A DNA stretch of 64,000 bases from Flavobacterium sp. KMS (lineage in GTDB: Bacteria > Bacteroidota > Bacteroidia > Flavobacteriales > Flavobacteriaceae), in the NCBI RefSeq assembly GCF_000813005.1, contig NZ_JSYP01000007.1:180287-244286 (forward strand), read 5' to 3'. A program made the translations under genes and the position numbers. The notes beneath the pieces were generated by a model. The model did not search any database, was not told where the DNA came from, and saw only the letters and a list, made by a program, of their open reading frames with translations. Below are positions 9,586 through 18,789 of the stretch, piece by piece. Each line of letters begins with the position of its first letter. The first letter of the stretch is position 1.

Positions 9586-10209
9586 ATGAATGACACTTGG
9601 ACTGAAAGATGGAATGACAGATATAGCGCAGATGAGTTTGCTTATGGCGAACAACCAAATAACTATTTAAGAGAACAATTAGAAAAAGGTAATCCCGGAA
9701 CAATTCTTTTTCCTGCCGAAGGCGAAGGGCGCAATGCCATTTTTGCAGCCAAACTCGGTTGGACAGTTTCGGCATTTGATATAAGCATAGAAGGAAAAAA
9801 CAAAGCCTTACGACTTGCCGAAGCAAATAATGTAACTATCGACTACCAAGTTGGCGAGTTACAAACATTAAATTATACTCCAGAACAATTTGATACAATT
9901 GCATTAATTTATGCGCATTTTCCTGGCGACATTAAATCTTCATACCACAAAACACTTAGTACGTTTTTACGAAAAGGTGGCTTGTTAATTTTTGAAGCTT
10001 TTAGCAAGAAACATATCGAATACAACTCTAAGAACGAAAAAATTGGTGGACCAAAAGAATTGGATATGTTATTTTCTATTGAAGAAATACAATCTGACTT
10101 TCCAGATTATGAGATCATCGAATTAGTAGAACAAGAAATCGAATTGAACGAAGGTCTTTTTCATAATGGGAAAGGCTCTGTAATACGATTCGTTGGTCGA
10201 AAAAAATAA
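9586..10209 (+). CDS. Class I SAM-dependent methyltransferase
   Basis: A 207-aa Rossmann methyltransferase. The AdoMet-binding motif I is [16 protein letters not shown] (about residues 42-57), with the acidic motif II at SAFDIS (about 63-68); [12 protein letters not shown] corresponds to motif IV. The opening [20 protein letters not shown] is typical of the TehB/thiopurine-methyltransferase-like group. The acceptor cannot be predicted. The stop is 2 bases before the PhzF-family gene, so the two are probably co-translated. Confidence 0.85.
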   Translation: MNDTWTERWNDRYSADEFAYGEQPNNYLREQLEKGNPGTILFPAEGEGRNAIFAAKLGWTVSAFDISIEGKNKALRLAEANNVTIDYQVGELQTLNYTPEQFDTIALIYAHFPGDIKSSYHKTLSTFLRKGGLLIFEAFSKKHIEYNSKNEKIGGPKELDMLFSIEEIQSDFPDYEIIELVEQEIELNEGLFHNGKGSVIRFVGRKK

Positions 10210-10211
10210 TA

Positions 10212-11114
10212 ATGAAGAAACTAATAACATACCAGATTGATTCTTTTACCAAAGAAAAATTTAAAGGAAATCCTGCAGGAGTCGTAGTAAATGCCAACGG
10301 ATTGAATGATTACGAAATGCAGCAAATTGCGAGAGAATTAAACAACTCCGAAACCACATTTCTTTTTCCTCCCGATAGTAATGATTGCAATGGAGTAATA
10401 CGATACTTTACGCCAAGTACTGAAGTTCCTATTTGCGGACACGCTACTATTGCTGCAATGTATGCCAAAGCTGTCGAAGAAAATTTAGATTCATGTGTAT
10501 TAAAATTCAAAACCAAAATTGGTACTCTTCCTTTTGAAATCATCAAAAATAATGGAGATTATCAAATTGTAATGACTCAGGGAAATTTTGAACTTAGTCC
10601 TGCATTCGATAAAGATATAAACATCAGAATGCTAACTGCATTAGGACTGCAAGAATCTGATTGGGATGAGAAATGCCCGATTCAGATAGCTTCTACAGGA
10701 CATTCGAAAGTTATGATTGGTATTAAAAGCAGAGCAAAACTCAATGCTTTAACTCCAAACTACAATGCTCTCGCCGACTTAAGCAAAGTGATTAATTGCA
10801 ATGGGTATTTTGTCTTTACATTCGACTCTGACGATAAAGATATATTGACCTACGGCAGAATGTTTGCCCCTGGAATTGGTATCAATGAAGACCCTGTTAC
10901 TGGTAATGCAAATGGACCACTAGGAGGATATTTAATAGAAAACAAAATCGTTGATTTTAATGGTAATGAATTCGAATTTAACGGAAGACAAGGTGAAAAA
11001 ATAGACCGCCTTGGTCTAATAAAAGTTAAAGTTAAGATTGAAAATAATAAACCATCATTGATTCAGATAAAAGGAGATGCTGTGGTAGTTTTTAGAACCG
11101 AAATTGAGATTTAA
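10212..11114 (+). CDS. PhzF-family isomerase/epimerase
   Basis: A 300-aa PhzF/diaminopimelate-epimerase-fold protein. Landmarks are the N-terminal YQIDSFTKEKFKGNPAGVVV, the catalytic Glu in NNSETTF, PICGHATIA in the first half and NEDPVTGNANGPLGGYL in the second half, the expected two-domain pseudo-symmetric arrangement. PhzF itself isomerises 2,3-dihydro-3-hydroxyanthranilate, but no phenazine genes are present and most family members have unknown substrates. Translated immediately after the methyltransferase gene (2-base gap), suggesting a shared small-molecule pathway. Confidence 0.9.
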   Translation: MKKLITYQIDSFTKEKFKGNPAGVVVNANGLNDYEMQQIARELNNSETTFLFPPDSNDCNGVIRYFTPSTEVPICGHATIAAMYAKAVEENLDSCVLKFKTKIGTLPFEIIKNNGDYQIVMTQGNFELSPAFDKDINIRMLTALGLQESDWDEKCPIQIASTGHSKVMIGIKSRAKLNALTPNYNALADLSKVINCNGYFVFTFDSDDKDILTYGRMFAPGIGINEDPVTGNANGPLGGYLIENKIVDFNGNEFEFNGRQGEKIDRLGLIKVKVKIENNKPSLIQIKGDAVVVFRTEIEI

Positions 11115-11152
11115 AATAAACTATATTAGTTAAAACCTTAAACTAAACAAAC

Positions 11153-12043
11153 ATGAAACAATTCTTTTTAAGTATAATTATTTTAGTGCTTGCGGCTTCT
11201 TGTAATTCCAATAGTAACGAAACTAGCAATGACGCTAAGGTAATGGCAATGGAAATACCGCCACCTCCTCCTCCACGTGTGGATTCTGGTTCTGATTCTG
11301 ATTCTAAAGATAAAAAAGAAGAAGTATCTGAAAACAACAACCCTGAGCAAGAAACGATTAAACCTGTTGTAAAAGAAAAAAAGATAATAAAAGACGGAAC
11401 TGTTTCGGTTAAAACAAATGACATTGCTGCAAGCAAGAAAAATATAGATGAATTAATAAAAAAACTTAACGGTTATTACGAAGTAGAAGACTTACAGAAT
11501 ACCGATCAGTCGATTTCATACGATTTAAAAATACGAGTTCCAGCCGATAATTTTGAGAAACTAATTTCTAGTATCGAAAATGGAAAAGATGAACTTACGA
11601 GCAAAAGCATACAAGCTAGGGATGTAACCGAAGAATTTGTTGATATTACAACTCGTTTGGCTAATAAAAGAGAATATTTAAAACGTTATAAAGAATTACT
11701 TTCCAAAGCTTCTACCGTAAAAGATATTCTTGCCATCGAGGAAAGTATAAGAGTAATCGAAGAAGAAATAGAAAGTACAGAAGGACGCTTAAAATACCTT
11801 AGCGACCAAGTATCTTTTAGTACACTGAATTTAAATTTATATAAAGAAAAAGAGTATATCTATAAAGCTCGAGAACAAGATAAATTTTCGGAAAGAATTA
11901 AAAATTCTATTAGCGAAGGATGGACTTCTATTGTTGATTTCCTATTGTGGCTATTTTCAATTTGGCCATTTATCATCCTAATAACTGGTATTGTATACAT
12001 CGTTAGAAAAATTCGTAGAAAACGTAAAAACCAAGCACAATAA
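11153..12043 (+). CDS. DUF4349 lipoprotein
   Basis: A 296-aa lipoprotein. The signal sequence ends LAASC (Cys17), followed by a Pro-rich stretch of seven prolines and an acidic Ser/Asp linker. A DUF4349 domain follows (about residues 80-265) with VSVKTNDI and a long central coiled coil (about 165-225). A C-terminal transmembrane helix (about 262-285) is followed by a strongly basic tail (RKIRRKRKN). An anchored N-terminus plus a transmembrane C-terminus implies it spans the periplasm or lies along the membrane. Role unknown; an envelope function is inferred. Confidence 0.85.
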   Translation: MKQFFLSIIILVLAASCNSNSNETSNDAKVMAMEIPPPPPPRVDSGSDSDSKDKKEEVSENNNPEQETIKPVVKEKKIIKDGTVSVKTNDIAASKKNIDELIKKLNGYYEVEDLQNTDQSISYDLKIRVPADNFEKLISSIENGKDELTSKSIQARDVTEEFVDITTRLANKREYLKRYKELLSKASTVKDILAIEESIRVIEEEIESTEGRLKYLSDQVSFSTLNLNLYKEKEYIYKAREQDKFSERIKNSISEGWTSIVDFLLWLFSIWPFIILITGIVYIVRKIRRKRKNQAQ

Positions 12044-12052
12044 TAAGTGTAG

Positions 12053-12484
12053 ATGGAAATTGTAGAAATTAGAAAAAGTAACCTAGATTCTCTAAGGAAG
12101 ATATTCTTAGAAGAAAGACAAACAACATTTTCGTGGATAGATTCAGCTACATTTCATTTGTATGATTTTGATACCGAAACCGAAGGTGAATATATTCTGG
12201 TTGCTATTCTCGATGATATTACAATTGGATTTATTTCTATTTGGCTGCCCGATAACTTTATTCACCATTTATATGTAGATAAAAAATATCATGGCAAAGG
12301 TATAGGAACTCAGTTGCTAAAAGCCGCTCTCAGGAAAACTAATTTTCCCGTTACTTTAAAATGTCTAGAAAATAACATCCAAGCAGTAAATTTTTATAAA
12401 AGAAAAGGCTTCATCGAGAAAGGAAAAGGAGAATCTAAGCAAGGAACTTTTATTCTATTTGAGTTAGTAAAGAATCCAGAATAA
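12053..12484 (+). CDS. GNAT-family N-acetyltransferase
   Basis: A 143-aa single GNAT domain. The acetyl-CoA-binding motif is YHGKGIGTQLLKAAL (about residues 79-93), preceded by the beta4 strand IHHLYVDKKY; the C-terminal LECLENNIQAVNFYKRKGF-like region is characteristic of the fold. Starts 9 bases after the DUF4349 gene. Substrate unknown (protein N-terminus, amino sugar or small amine are all possible). Confidence 0.85.
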   Translation: MEIVEIRKSNLDSLRKIFLEERQTTFSWIDSATFHLYDFDTETEGEYILVAILDDITIGFISIWLPDNFIHHLYVDKKYHGKGIGTQLLKAALRKTNFPVTLKCLENNIQAVNFYKRKGFIEKGKGESKQGTFILFELVKNPE

Positions 12485-13045
12485 TATGATTATAATTAAT
12501 TTTAACACATAGTCTCAATCCCGAAGCACAATGTCATTAAGGTTAAGAAAAAAAACTGTAATACTGTGCCGAATAAATCTCTCGCAAAGTCGCCAAGCCG
12601 CCAAGTTTACACCTAAAATCTTTGCGCTTTTGCGACTTTGCGAGAAAATAATTAATTCTATTTTGCTTTAAAAACTTAATGCAAATCTAAAGGTTAAGAG
12701 AAAAATGATAAAAATATTTAAGATTTTTGACTAACGTCCCGAAGCGTCGGGATTGATTTCAGATGTATGAAACCTCAGAAAAATCGACAGTCTTATTATT
12801 TACAAACACTAAATCTAAAATCTCTTAACCTTAATGACATTGTCCGAAGCGTCGGAACGGGAGAAAATCCGTGTTTAATCCGTGTTTTCGCTATAGCGAA
12901 TCCGCATCATCCGCGTTCCCTTATAGACAATCTTTGTTGAGAATATAATTAACCATAATTAGCTCAAAAAGGCCTAACTTAATGACATTGGCTGCGGGAA
13001 TATGTGTTAAGTTTTTTTTCAAATCTTCATCTTAAAACAAACTTC
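12485..13045. repeat. Gene-free repeat cluster
   Basis: No convincing gene. The stretch holds several inverted repeats: an 18-bp perfect pair AATGTCATTAAGGTTAAG at 12530-12547 and 12824-12841, a 13-bp perfect pair CTCGCAAAGTCGC at 12581-12593 and 12632-12644, and two short CCGAAGCGTCGG palindromes near 12740 and 12845. The left part (12530-12644) is repeated at 22450-22530. Region 12868-12920 contains the doublet ATCCGTGTTTAATCCGTGTT. It looks like layered insertions of small nonautonomous repeats. Confidence 0.8.
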
Positions 13046-13948
13046 ATGAAAAAGATATGTATCGTTGAGTTTCCATCAAATTTGGGTTTAAAAGAACCTC
13101 AACCAGGAAAAGAACCTGGCGTAAAACTTTTACCAGATTGGTTAAAGAAACATAATTTGCATAACTTAATAAATCCAGAAAGGATTCTCAGGCTTGATTC
13201 TCCTGCATACAGCAACAAAAAAGATTCAGAAACTAAAATTCTCAACGCAAATTCTTTAGCAGATTATGCGATAAAACAAGCTAAATTAATACATAACCTA
13301 ATCACAACAGATAAATTTCCATATGTAATTGGTGGAGATTGTAGCATTCTTTTGGGCGCAGCAATTGCCTTAAAACAAAACGGGAATTATGGTTTGTTTT
13401 ACCTAGACGGACATACCGATTTTATAGATATTTCTTTGTCGGAAACTGGTGGTGTTGGCGGTATGGCTGCATCTATAGTAACTGGCAACGGACATAAAAA
13501 GTTAACCAATATCTTAAATCTATCTCCTTATATAAAAGAAGAAAACCTTTGGTGTGTGGGTAATCGTGAATACGATGACGAATATGAAAATGAAATTCGT
13601 AAATCGAACGCCACATATATTAGCCTGGATTTATTAAGAAAACGAGGTATTACAAATTGCATTCAATCGTTTCTTTTAGAAATTGAAAATAAAAATCTAG
13701 ATGGATTTTGGCTCCATATCGATGTTGATGTTTTAAATGATTTGATAATGCCTTGCGTAGATAGCCGAACACCTGATGGTTTAGCGTATCAGGAATTTAA
13801 CGAACTTACTTCCCTCCTATTCCAAAGCAAAAAACTTACTGGATTTGAGATAACAATCCTAGATCCCGATTTAGATACTACTGGAGAATATACGGCAGCT
13901 TTTGTAGATAATCTTGCTGCGACTTTTAATTCTACATGGTCCAAATAA
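13046..13948 (+). CDS. Arginase/agmatinase/formiminoglutamase-family hydrolase
   Basis: A 300-aa ureohydrolase-fold protein. The metal-site motifs appear in order: IGGDCS, YLDGHTDF and HIDVDVLNDLIMP. The expected first metal ligand (GGDH in arginases) is Cys here, while the Asp-x-His-x-x-Asp and DxDxxD ligands are kept, so it belongs to a divergent subgroup. I start it at ATG 13046 (MKKICIVEF) rather than the in-frame codon 42 bases earlier, because the longer form adds a Phe-rich tail inside the repeat cluster. Substrate is unassigned; it likely hydrolyses a guanidino or formimino compound. Stands alone. Confidence 0.8.
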   Translation: MKKICIVEFPSNLGLKEPQPGKEPGVKLLPDWLKKHNLHNLINPERILRLDSPAYSNKKDSETKILNANSLADYAIKQAKLIHNLITTDKFPYVIGGDCSILLGAAIALKQNGNYGLFYLDGHTDFIDISLSETGGVGGMAASIVTGNGHKKLTNILNLSPYIKEENLWCVGNREYDDEYENEIRKSNATYISLDLLRKRGITNCIQSFLLEIENKNLDGFWLHIDVDVLNDLIMPCVDSRTPDGLAYQEFNELTSLLFQSKKLTGFEITILDPDLDTTGEYTAAFVDNLAATFNSTWSK

Positions 13949-14058
13949 TTCCTAAGATAATCATATTTAAAATAAAAATTATATTTTTGTAGTTATATTC
14001 TGACTCAAATAGTTTTCTAACTAATTGCTTCTATTTTTAACAATTAAAAACAAAAATA

Positions 14059-14736
14059 ATGAAAACAAGTATTTTAACTTTAGTAGTTGCAGTACTTTCT
14101 TTAGTAAGCTGTAAAAACAATGACAATCCAAAAACTGTAACTACAAATACAGATCGTAATTTGGCTCCTCTTGAAAAATTAACAACAGGAAATCAAAGAT
14201 TTTTGAATGAGAAATCAATTCATCCACACCAAAACAAAAAATCTGTTCTTGAAAATCAGGATGGACAAAAACCATTTGCTGTTATCATAACCTGTTCTGA
14301 TAGTAGAGTTTCCCCCGAAATTGTATTTGATCAAGGCATTGGCGATTTATTTGTGATTAGAAATGCTGGCAATCTAATTTCTGATATTGATATGGGAAGT
14401 ATAGAATATGCCGTAGAACACTTGGATACAAAATTAATTGTCGTTTTGGGGCATACAGAATGTGGCGCCATAAAAGCATACATTAACGATAAAGATGGTG
14501 AATATAAAAAACACTTTAACCATATAGATGATATCGTAGAAATGATAGCAAAAGAAAATGAAGAAATAGAAGCTGATAAAATAACTCCTAAAGCAACTAA
14601 TTATCTGGGAGCAATTAATGCCAACATTAAGCATTCGACAAGACTTATCCAGGAAAATAAAATCATTAAAGAACACAAAACACAAGTTGTATCTATGCAA
14701 TATGATGTTCATACGGGAAAAATAATACAATTGTAG
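14059..14736 (+). CDS. Exported beta-class carbonic anhydrase (lipoprotein)
   Basis: A 225-aa beta-carbonic anhydrase that interconverts CO2 and bicarbonate. The zinc ligands are visible: TCSDSR with Cys79, Asp81 and Arg83, and GHTECGA with His132 and Cys135. The N-terminus is a lipoprotein signal (VLSLVSC, Cys near residue 15), so the enzyme should sit in the periplasm or outer membrane rather than in the cytoplasm. A polar linker of about 25 residues separates anchor and enzyme. Monocistronic; a TATTTTTG promoter-like element lies about 70 bases upstream. Confidence 0.9.
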   Translation: MKTSILTLVVAVLSLVSCKNNDNPKTVTTNTDRNLAPLEKLTTGNQRFLNEKSIHPHQNKKSVLENQDGQKPFAVIITCSDSRVSPEIVFDQGIGDLFVIRNAGNLISDIDMGSIEYAVEHLDTKLIVVLGHTECGAIKAYINDKDGEYKKHFNHIDDIVEMIAKENEEIEADKITPKATNYLGAINANIKHSTRLIQENKIIKEHKTQVVSMQYDVHTGKIIQL

Positions 14737-14754
14737 CAATACATAGAAATATAC

Positions 14755-14786
14755 TTGCAAAAAGTAATAAAAAACTTATATATTTG
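14755..14786 (+). promoter_or_regulatory. Promoter upstream of the SH3-domain gene
   Basis: TTG at 14755-14757 and a perfect TATATTTG at 14779-14786, separated by 21 bases, match the Bacteroidota -33/-7 consensus. The start codon is 33 bases downstream. Confidence 0.65.
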
Positions 14787-14818
14787 TTTCTTTATCAAAG
14801 CTTAATTATAAAGAAACC

Positions 14819-15505
14819 ATGAAAAAATTAACCAGTATTCTTCTGCTTCTAGCCTTTAATATTTGTTTCTCTCAATTCGGAATTATAAATGACCCTGATG
14901 GTTATGTTAATGTTAGAAATTCTGCAGGAAAATCGAACAAAATAATTGACAAATTAGATAATGGAGCAATCGTTTATAATTATGAACCAGATGGTAACTG
15001 GGTTAATATTGACTACAAAAAAGGTAAAGAAAACTTAAACGGATATGTCTATAAAGACCGAATAATCGATTTAACAAACTTCACAAAAATACCAGTTAGA
15101 GAAAATAAAAATGGAGTTATAAAACTCGAAAACAACAATGTTAAGGTAGCAATCACCGAAATTGCATTTAGCCCAAAAAACCACAAACTAAAATATAATA
15201 GTGAAAGTCCAACTTTATTAGAAACTATTGATGATCAGGTTATATTTGGAACTGATGGAAATATCCCTAAAAGGAAGTACAAATCAATTGAAATAGAAGT
15301 TGATAAAATTTTAATAAACGTACCCGAAAATGCTTTAAAAAATGCATTTGAACCTAATCTGGAACAAACTATGGTCAACTACGATTCTGTAAATGACATA
15401 TTGTATATACAATCTTCCAATAGTGATGGCGCTGGTAGCTACGTGATATTATGGGTAATCGAGAAAAAGAAATTCAAAACCAGAGCTGAAGCCCGTCCTT
15501 TCTAA
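14819..15505 (+). CDS. Secreted protein with bacterial SH3 domain
   Basis: A 228-aa protein with a signal peptide (cleaved near CFS, residue 18) and an N-terminal SH3b-like domain (about residues 22-75): DGYVNVRNSAGKSNKIIDKL then VYNYEPDGNWVNIDY. SH3b domains generally bind peptidoglycan or protein ligands in the periplasm. The remaining 150 residues are beta-rich and not recognised. Its promoter precedes it; it is followed 31 bases later by a small lipoprotein that may be co-transcribed. Confidence 0.7.
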   Translation: MKKLTSILLLLAFNICFSQFGIINDPDGYVNVRNSAGKSNKIIDKLDNGAIVYNYEPDGNWVNIDYKKGKENLNGYVYKDRIIDLTNFTKIPVRENKNGVIKLENNNVKVAITEIAFSPKNHKLKYNSESPTLLETIDDQVIFGTDGNIPKRKYKSIEIEVDKILINVPENALKNAFEPNLEQTMVNYDSVNDILYIQSSNSDGAGSYVILWVIEKKKFKTRAEARPF

Positions 15506-15536
15506 AAATCATAGAGCATTATAAAATTAAAAGTCC

Positions 15537-15935
15537 ATGAAATACTTATTTTATATACTAATCCCTCTCATTATTTCGTGTCAAAATAGAGCAGAAACCA
15601 AGGAAGAAGATAGTAAAAAGAATAAAAACCTGATATACTTTAATTCTCATTTCATGGCAGACTTAGGCGATGATGAATGGTATAAACTACAACCTAAAAT
15701 GGACTCACCTATTAAAGCGCAGTATCTGGATGATGTTATTTATGTAACAAAATATATTGACGTAAATGCTTGCGGAACCTATGTGGGAGATATAGAGATA
15801 AAGAATGATACTATTTACTTAATTCATAGATTAGTATCTGATGAAATCTGCGCTACGACCTCGATAAACAAGGTAATCTATATTATAAAAAATCCAAATC
15901 AAAAAAAGTACAAAATGATTATTCGCTATGAATAA
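15537..15935 (+). CDS. Small lipoprotein of unknown function
   Basis: A 132-aa protein with a lipoprotein signal (LIPLIISC, Cys near residue 15) and a charged linker (Glu/Lys-rich). The mature domain of about 100 residues contains two further Cys (NACGT and EICAT) that could form a disulfide. I recognise no family. Probably in an operon with the SH3-domain gene. Confidence 0.6.
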   Translation: MKYLFYILIPLIISCQNRAETKEEDSKKNKNLIYFNSHFMADLGDDEWYKLQPKMDSPIKAQYLDDVIYVTKYIDVNACGTYVGDIEIKNDTIYLIHRLVSDEICATTSINKVIYIIKNPNQKKYKMIIRYE

Positions 15936-16041
15936 TTTAAAAAAACATTATAATTCTTACTTTTAATTATTACTTTTAGTTGTAAAACAATTACGAATAG
16001 TATTAACTCCTGTTTTAATTTTTAAATAAAAAATTACCGCT

Positions 16042-16377
16042 ATGAAATATAAAAAATATTTAATTTGGAGTTTATTGTTTATCATGTTTTATGTATTGTT
16101 CGTTTCTTCTTTTCTTATGAACGCATGGGGATATATTTCTGATAAGAATTACCACTTACCAAAAGAATCAAACTTACTTATTTTTAATGCTACCACCATG
16201 CAAAGCCCTACTAGTGATATTTGGGTATATGGCGAAGATTATAATAACTATTATTACAATGCTGGTTTAAAAGCCGAAGATATTATTACGATATCCAAAG
16301 AAGATATGAAAAGCTGTCCAAACTTTAATCCATTAAATGTTAGTACTTGGTGTGGAGCCGAAATCCCCCATAAATAA
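16042..16377 (+). CDS. Small membrane-anchored protein
   Basis: A 111-aa protein with one N-terminal transmembrane helix (about residues 7-30) and a periplasmic domain of about 75 residues rich in Tyr/Asn, with two Cys (MKSCPN and TWCGAE). No family recognised. The helix is uncleaved-looking, so it is probably anchored in the inner membrane. Confidence 0.55.
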   Translation: MKYKKYLIWSLLFIMFYVLFVSSFLMNAWGYISDKNYHLPKESNLLIFNATTMQSPTSDIWVYGEDYNNYYYNAGLKAEDIITISKEDMKSCPNFNPLNVSTWCGAEIPHK

Positions 16378-16416
16378 AGTATAGATTAAAAAAAACAATT
16401 AAGCATACCCCAAAAA

Positions 16417-16758
16417 ATGACAATAAACCAAATTATTGATGATCAAATGTTGGCTTTCAACAATAGAGACATCAAAAAAATGATGCCCTTATATAGTGAT
16501 GAAATTAAAGTTTTTAATCACGCTGATAATACCATAACTATTGATGGCATAAATGAGTGTGAAAAAATGTTTATTACATTATTCGATAATTCCCCAAATC
16601 TTTACGCTGAGATAATTAAAACTATAAATTTTGATAATAAAGTAATTGTTCACGAATACGTATGTGGACGAAATGGAAGCGATGAAAAAACGGAACAAGT
16701 AGTTATTTTTGAAGTAAATAATCATAAAATAACACGAATGGATTTGATAAGAAAATAG
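16417..16758 (+). CDS. SnoaL-like (NTF2-fold) protein
   Basis: A 113-aa cytoplasmic protein with the NTF2-like pattern: QMLAFNNRDIKKMMPLYSDEIKVF (helical cone opening), then alternating strands ending VVIFEVNNHKITRMDLIRK. Homologs act as small-molecule isomerases or hydrolases or as binding proteins, so no reaction can be assigned. Confidence 0.7.
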   Translation: MTINQIIDDQMLAFNNRDIKKMMPLYSDEIKVFNHADNTITIDGINECEKMFITLFDNSPNLYAEIIKTINFDNKVIVHEYVCGRNGSDEKTEQVVIFEVNNHKITRMDLIRK

Positions 16759-16804
16759 ATCTTATAAATTTTCAAAACAATAAACACCATTCACAAAATT
16801 AACG

Positions 16805-17263
16805 ATGAAAACATTGCAGAATGAAATAATAATTGAGGTGCTAAATGCTATAGATGAATTTGAAACTATAGCAGAGCAATTAATTAATAAAGTTATCTCT
16901 GAAACAAAGCAACCTGAAATTGAAGCAATAAAAAAAGGTGATTATTTCGAAATTGAAAATGCCGATTTTATAAACGAAGAAGAAATATTATCTGATAATT
17001 GGCTTTATGATGTTCATGGAGAACATTGCATGTTTGAAAATAAAATAACTGGACAAACCCTGGAAGTTTCTCTTGGTAATAAAGAGCATATTGCAAATCT
17101 GGATCCTTATTTTTTCTATAATTTTCTTAAAACAACCAAACATCTTACACATCTTACCAAACATTTTGAAAGCCCTTTTAAAGATATGTTAGATTTATTT
17201 GAAGATCTTGAGCAGAAAAAATTATTAAAACATATTCATAAAATTGGATATAGAAAAATATAA
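16805..17263 (+). CDS. Conserved protein of unknown function
   Basis: A 152-aa soluble protein. The centre reads WLYDVHGEHCMFENKITGQTLEVSL (broken here at about residues 63-86), a pattern reminiscent of DUF6896-type proteins, which occur among small cytoplasmic or immunity-like proteins. That assignment is weak. No catalytic motif; the C-terminus is helical and acidic/Lys-rich. Confidence 0.5.
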   Translation: MKTLQNEIIIEVLNAIDEFETIAEQLINKVISETKQPEIEAIKKGDYFEIENADFINEEEILSDNWLYDVHGEHCMFENKITGQTLEVSLGNKEHIANLDPYFFYNFLKTTKHLTHLTKHFESPFKDMLDLFEDLEQKKLLKHIHKIGYRKI

Positions 17264-17375
17264 ATAGTTCCTCTTATTTGCATACAATAATCACAAAATC
17301 AAAGTATAGGATGATTATTAATTTATTTTCATAATTTCGTTTAATAAGGCAACACCTTTTTAAAACCCAAATATT

Positions 17376-17915
17376 ATGAAATTAGATTTTACTGAATTTC
17401 CAAAACTCGAAACTCAAAGATTAGTTTTGAGAAATCTCGAAAATCAAGATTTCGAACTCATCCATAAATTGCATTCTGATCCAATTGTAAACGCATTTGT
17501 AGGCAGAGATAATTCCTCTAGTTTAGAAAAAGCAAAAGCATATATAATCAGAATGGATAATCTGGTTGCCAAAAACGAATGCATATATTGGGTAATCACA
17601 ACAAAAGAAAGCAATGATTTAATAGGTTCTGTTTGTCTTTGGAATTTTGACATTGAGAACAAAATTGTCGAAATTGGTTACGAAATGTTATCGCAATACC
17701 AAGGAAAAGGTTTTATGACAGAAGCATTAAAAGAAGTTGTAAAACATGCTTTTGAAGAAATAAACTCTGCTATAATAACCGCTTTTCCTTCTTCTAACAA
17801 TGTTAATTCGGTCTCCATTTTAAAGAAGCTTAATTTTCAATACGAAGACAAACCTTATAATAATACCCATCTAAATATAGAGAATTTGGTAACTTATACA
17901 TTGAGAAAAGTATAA
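17376..17915 (+). CDS. RimJ/RimL-type GNAT acetyltransferase
   Basis: A 179-aa GNAT of the RimJ/RimL group. It begins LETQRLVLRNLENQDFELI (typical of the group), with GYEMLSQYQGKGFMTEAL as acetyl-CoA motif A and NNVNSVSILKKLNFQYE as the C-terminal wedge. Substrates are N-terminal amino groups of proteins or small amines. Followed 26 bases later by a methyltransferase gene. Confidence 0.85.
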   Translation: MKLDFTEFPKLETQRLVLRNLENQDFELIHKLHSDPIVNAFVGRDNSSSLEKAKAYIIRMDNLVAKNECIYWVITTKESNDLIGSVCLWNFDIENKIVEIGYEMLSQYQGKGFMTEALKEVVKHAFEEINSAIITAFPSSNNVNSVSILKKLNFQYEDKPYNNTHLNIENLVTYTLRKV

Positions 17916-17941
17916 ACAAAAACCTTAGCTACAAAAAAAAA

Positions 17942-18685
17942 ATGCCACACATGAAACAAAATAAATACGACGACGAATCCTTTTTTGATAATTATAGCAA
18001 AATGCCTCGTTCTGCCGAAGGATTAAATGCTGCTGGCGAATGGTATATTTTACGCAAAATGTTTCCTGAATTTAAAGATAAAAATGTTCTTGATCTAGGA
18101 TGTGGATATGGATGGCATTGTATTTATGCCAAAGAACAAGGCGCAAAAAAGGTTGTTGGTATCGATTTGTCCCAAAAAATGATTAAAAAAGCCAAAGAGA
18201 ATTCGAAAGACTTAGTTATAGATTACAGACAAATGGCAATTGAAGATATCGATTTTAAACCCGAAGAATTTGATGTTGTGATTAGTTCACTAGCATTTCA
18301 TTATGTAAAAAATCTAAAAGACATTTTTGATAAAATCAATACGTATATAAAAAAAGGCGGAAACTTTATTTTTTCAATGGAACATCCTGCATTTACCTCT
18401 CGACCAGAACAAGATTGGTTTACCGACTCAACAGGATATCGCTTGCACTGGCCAATAGATAATTATCAGGATGAAGGCATAAGACACACACAATTTTTAG
18501 GTCACGAAGTAATTAAATACCATCGAACTTTTGAAACTATTGTAAACACATTAATCAATGCTAACTTTACAATTAAACAAATATCCGAACCTAAACCTTC
18601 TGAAGAAATAGTAGAGAAATATCCTGAAATGATTGACGAAGCCAGAAGACCAATTTTTATATTGATATCAGCAGTTAAAAATTAA
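17942..18685 (+). CDS. Class I SAM-dependent methyltransferase
   Basis: A 247-aa methyltransferase. Motif I is VLDLGCGYGWHCIYAKEQG (about residues 45-63), with VVGIDLSQKM as motif II and FDVVISSLAFHYV as motif IV, followed by GGNFIFSMEHPAF. A methyltransferase_11/25-type enzyme; the acceptor is not predictable. A second in-frame ATG (MKQNKYDD) lies three codons in and could be the true start. Confidence 0.85.
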   Translation: MPHMKQNKYDDESFFDNYSKMPRSAEGLNAAGEWYILRKMFPEFKDKNVLDLGCGYGWHCIYAKEQGAKKVVGIDLSQKMIKKAKENSKDLVIDYRQMAIEDIDFKPEEFDVVISSLAFHYVKNLKDIFDKINTYIKKGGNFIFSMEHPAFTSRPEQDWFTDSTGYRLHWPIDNYQDEGIRHTQFLGHEVIKYHRTFETIVNTLINANFTIKQISEPKPSEEIVEKYPEMIDEARRPIFILISAVKN

Positions 18686-18789
18686 ACTTGATACTTAAAC
18701 CAAGTAATTGTCTGGATAGTAGAATATAGACATTATGATTTTTTGTAACAAAAAAATTCATATTACGTCATATAAAAAAATCATCAATC

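Noticed and set aside
10212..11114. Phenazine biosynthesis cluster
   Set aside because: Only a PhzF-family gene is present; the rest of the phenazine genes are missing and PhzF homologs are widespread.
12485..13045. CRISPR array
   Set aside because: The repeats are inverted pairs of different sizes, not regularly spaced direct repeats with unique spacers.
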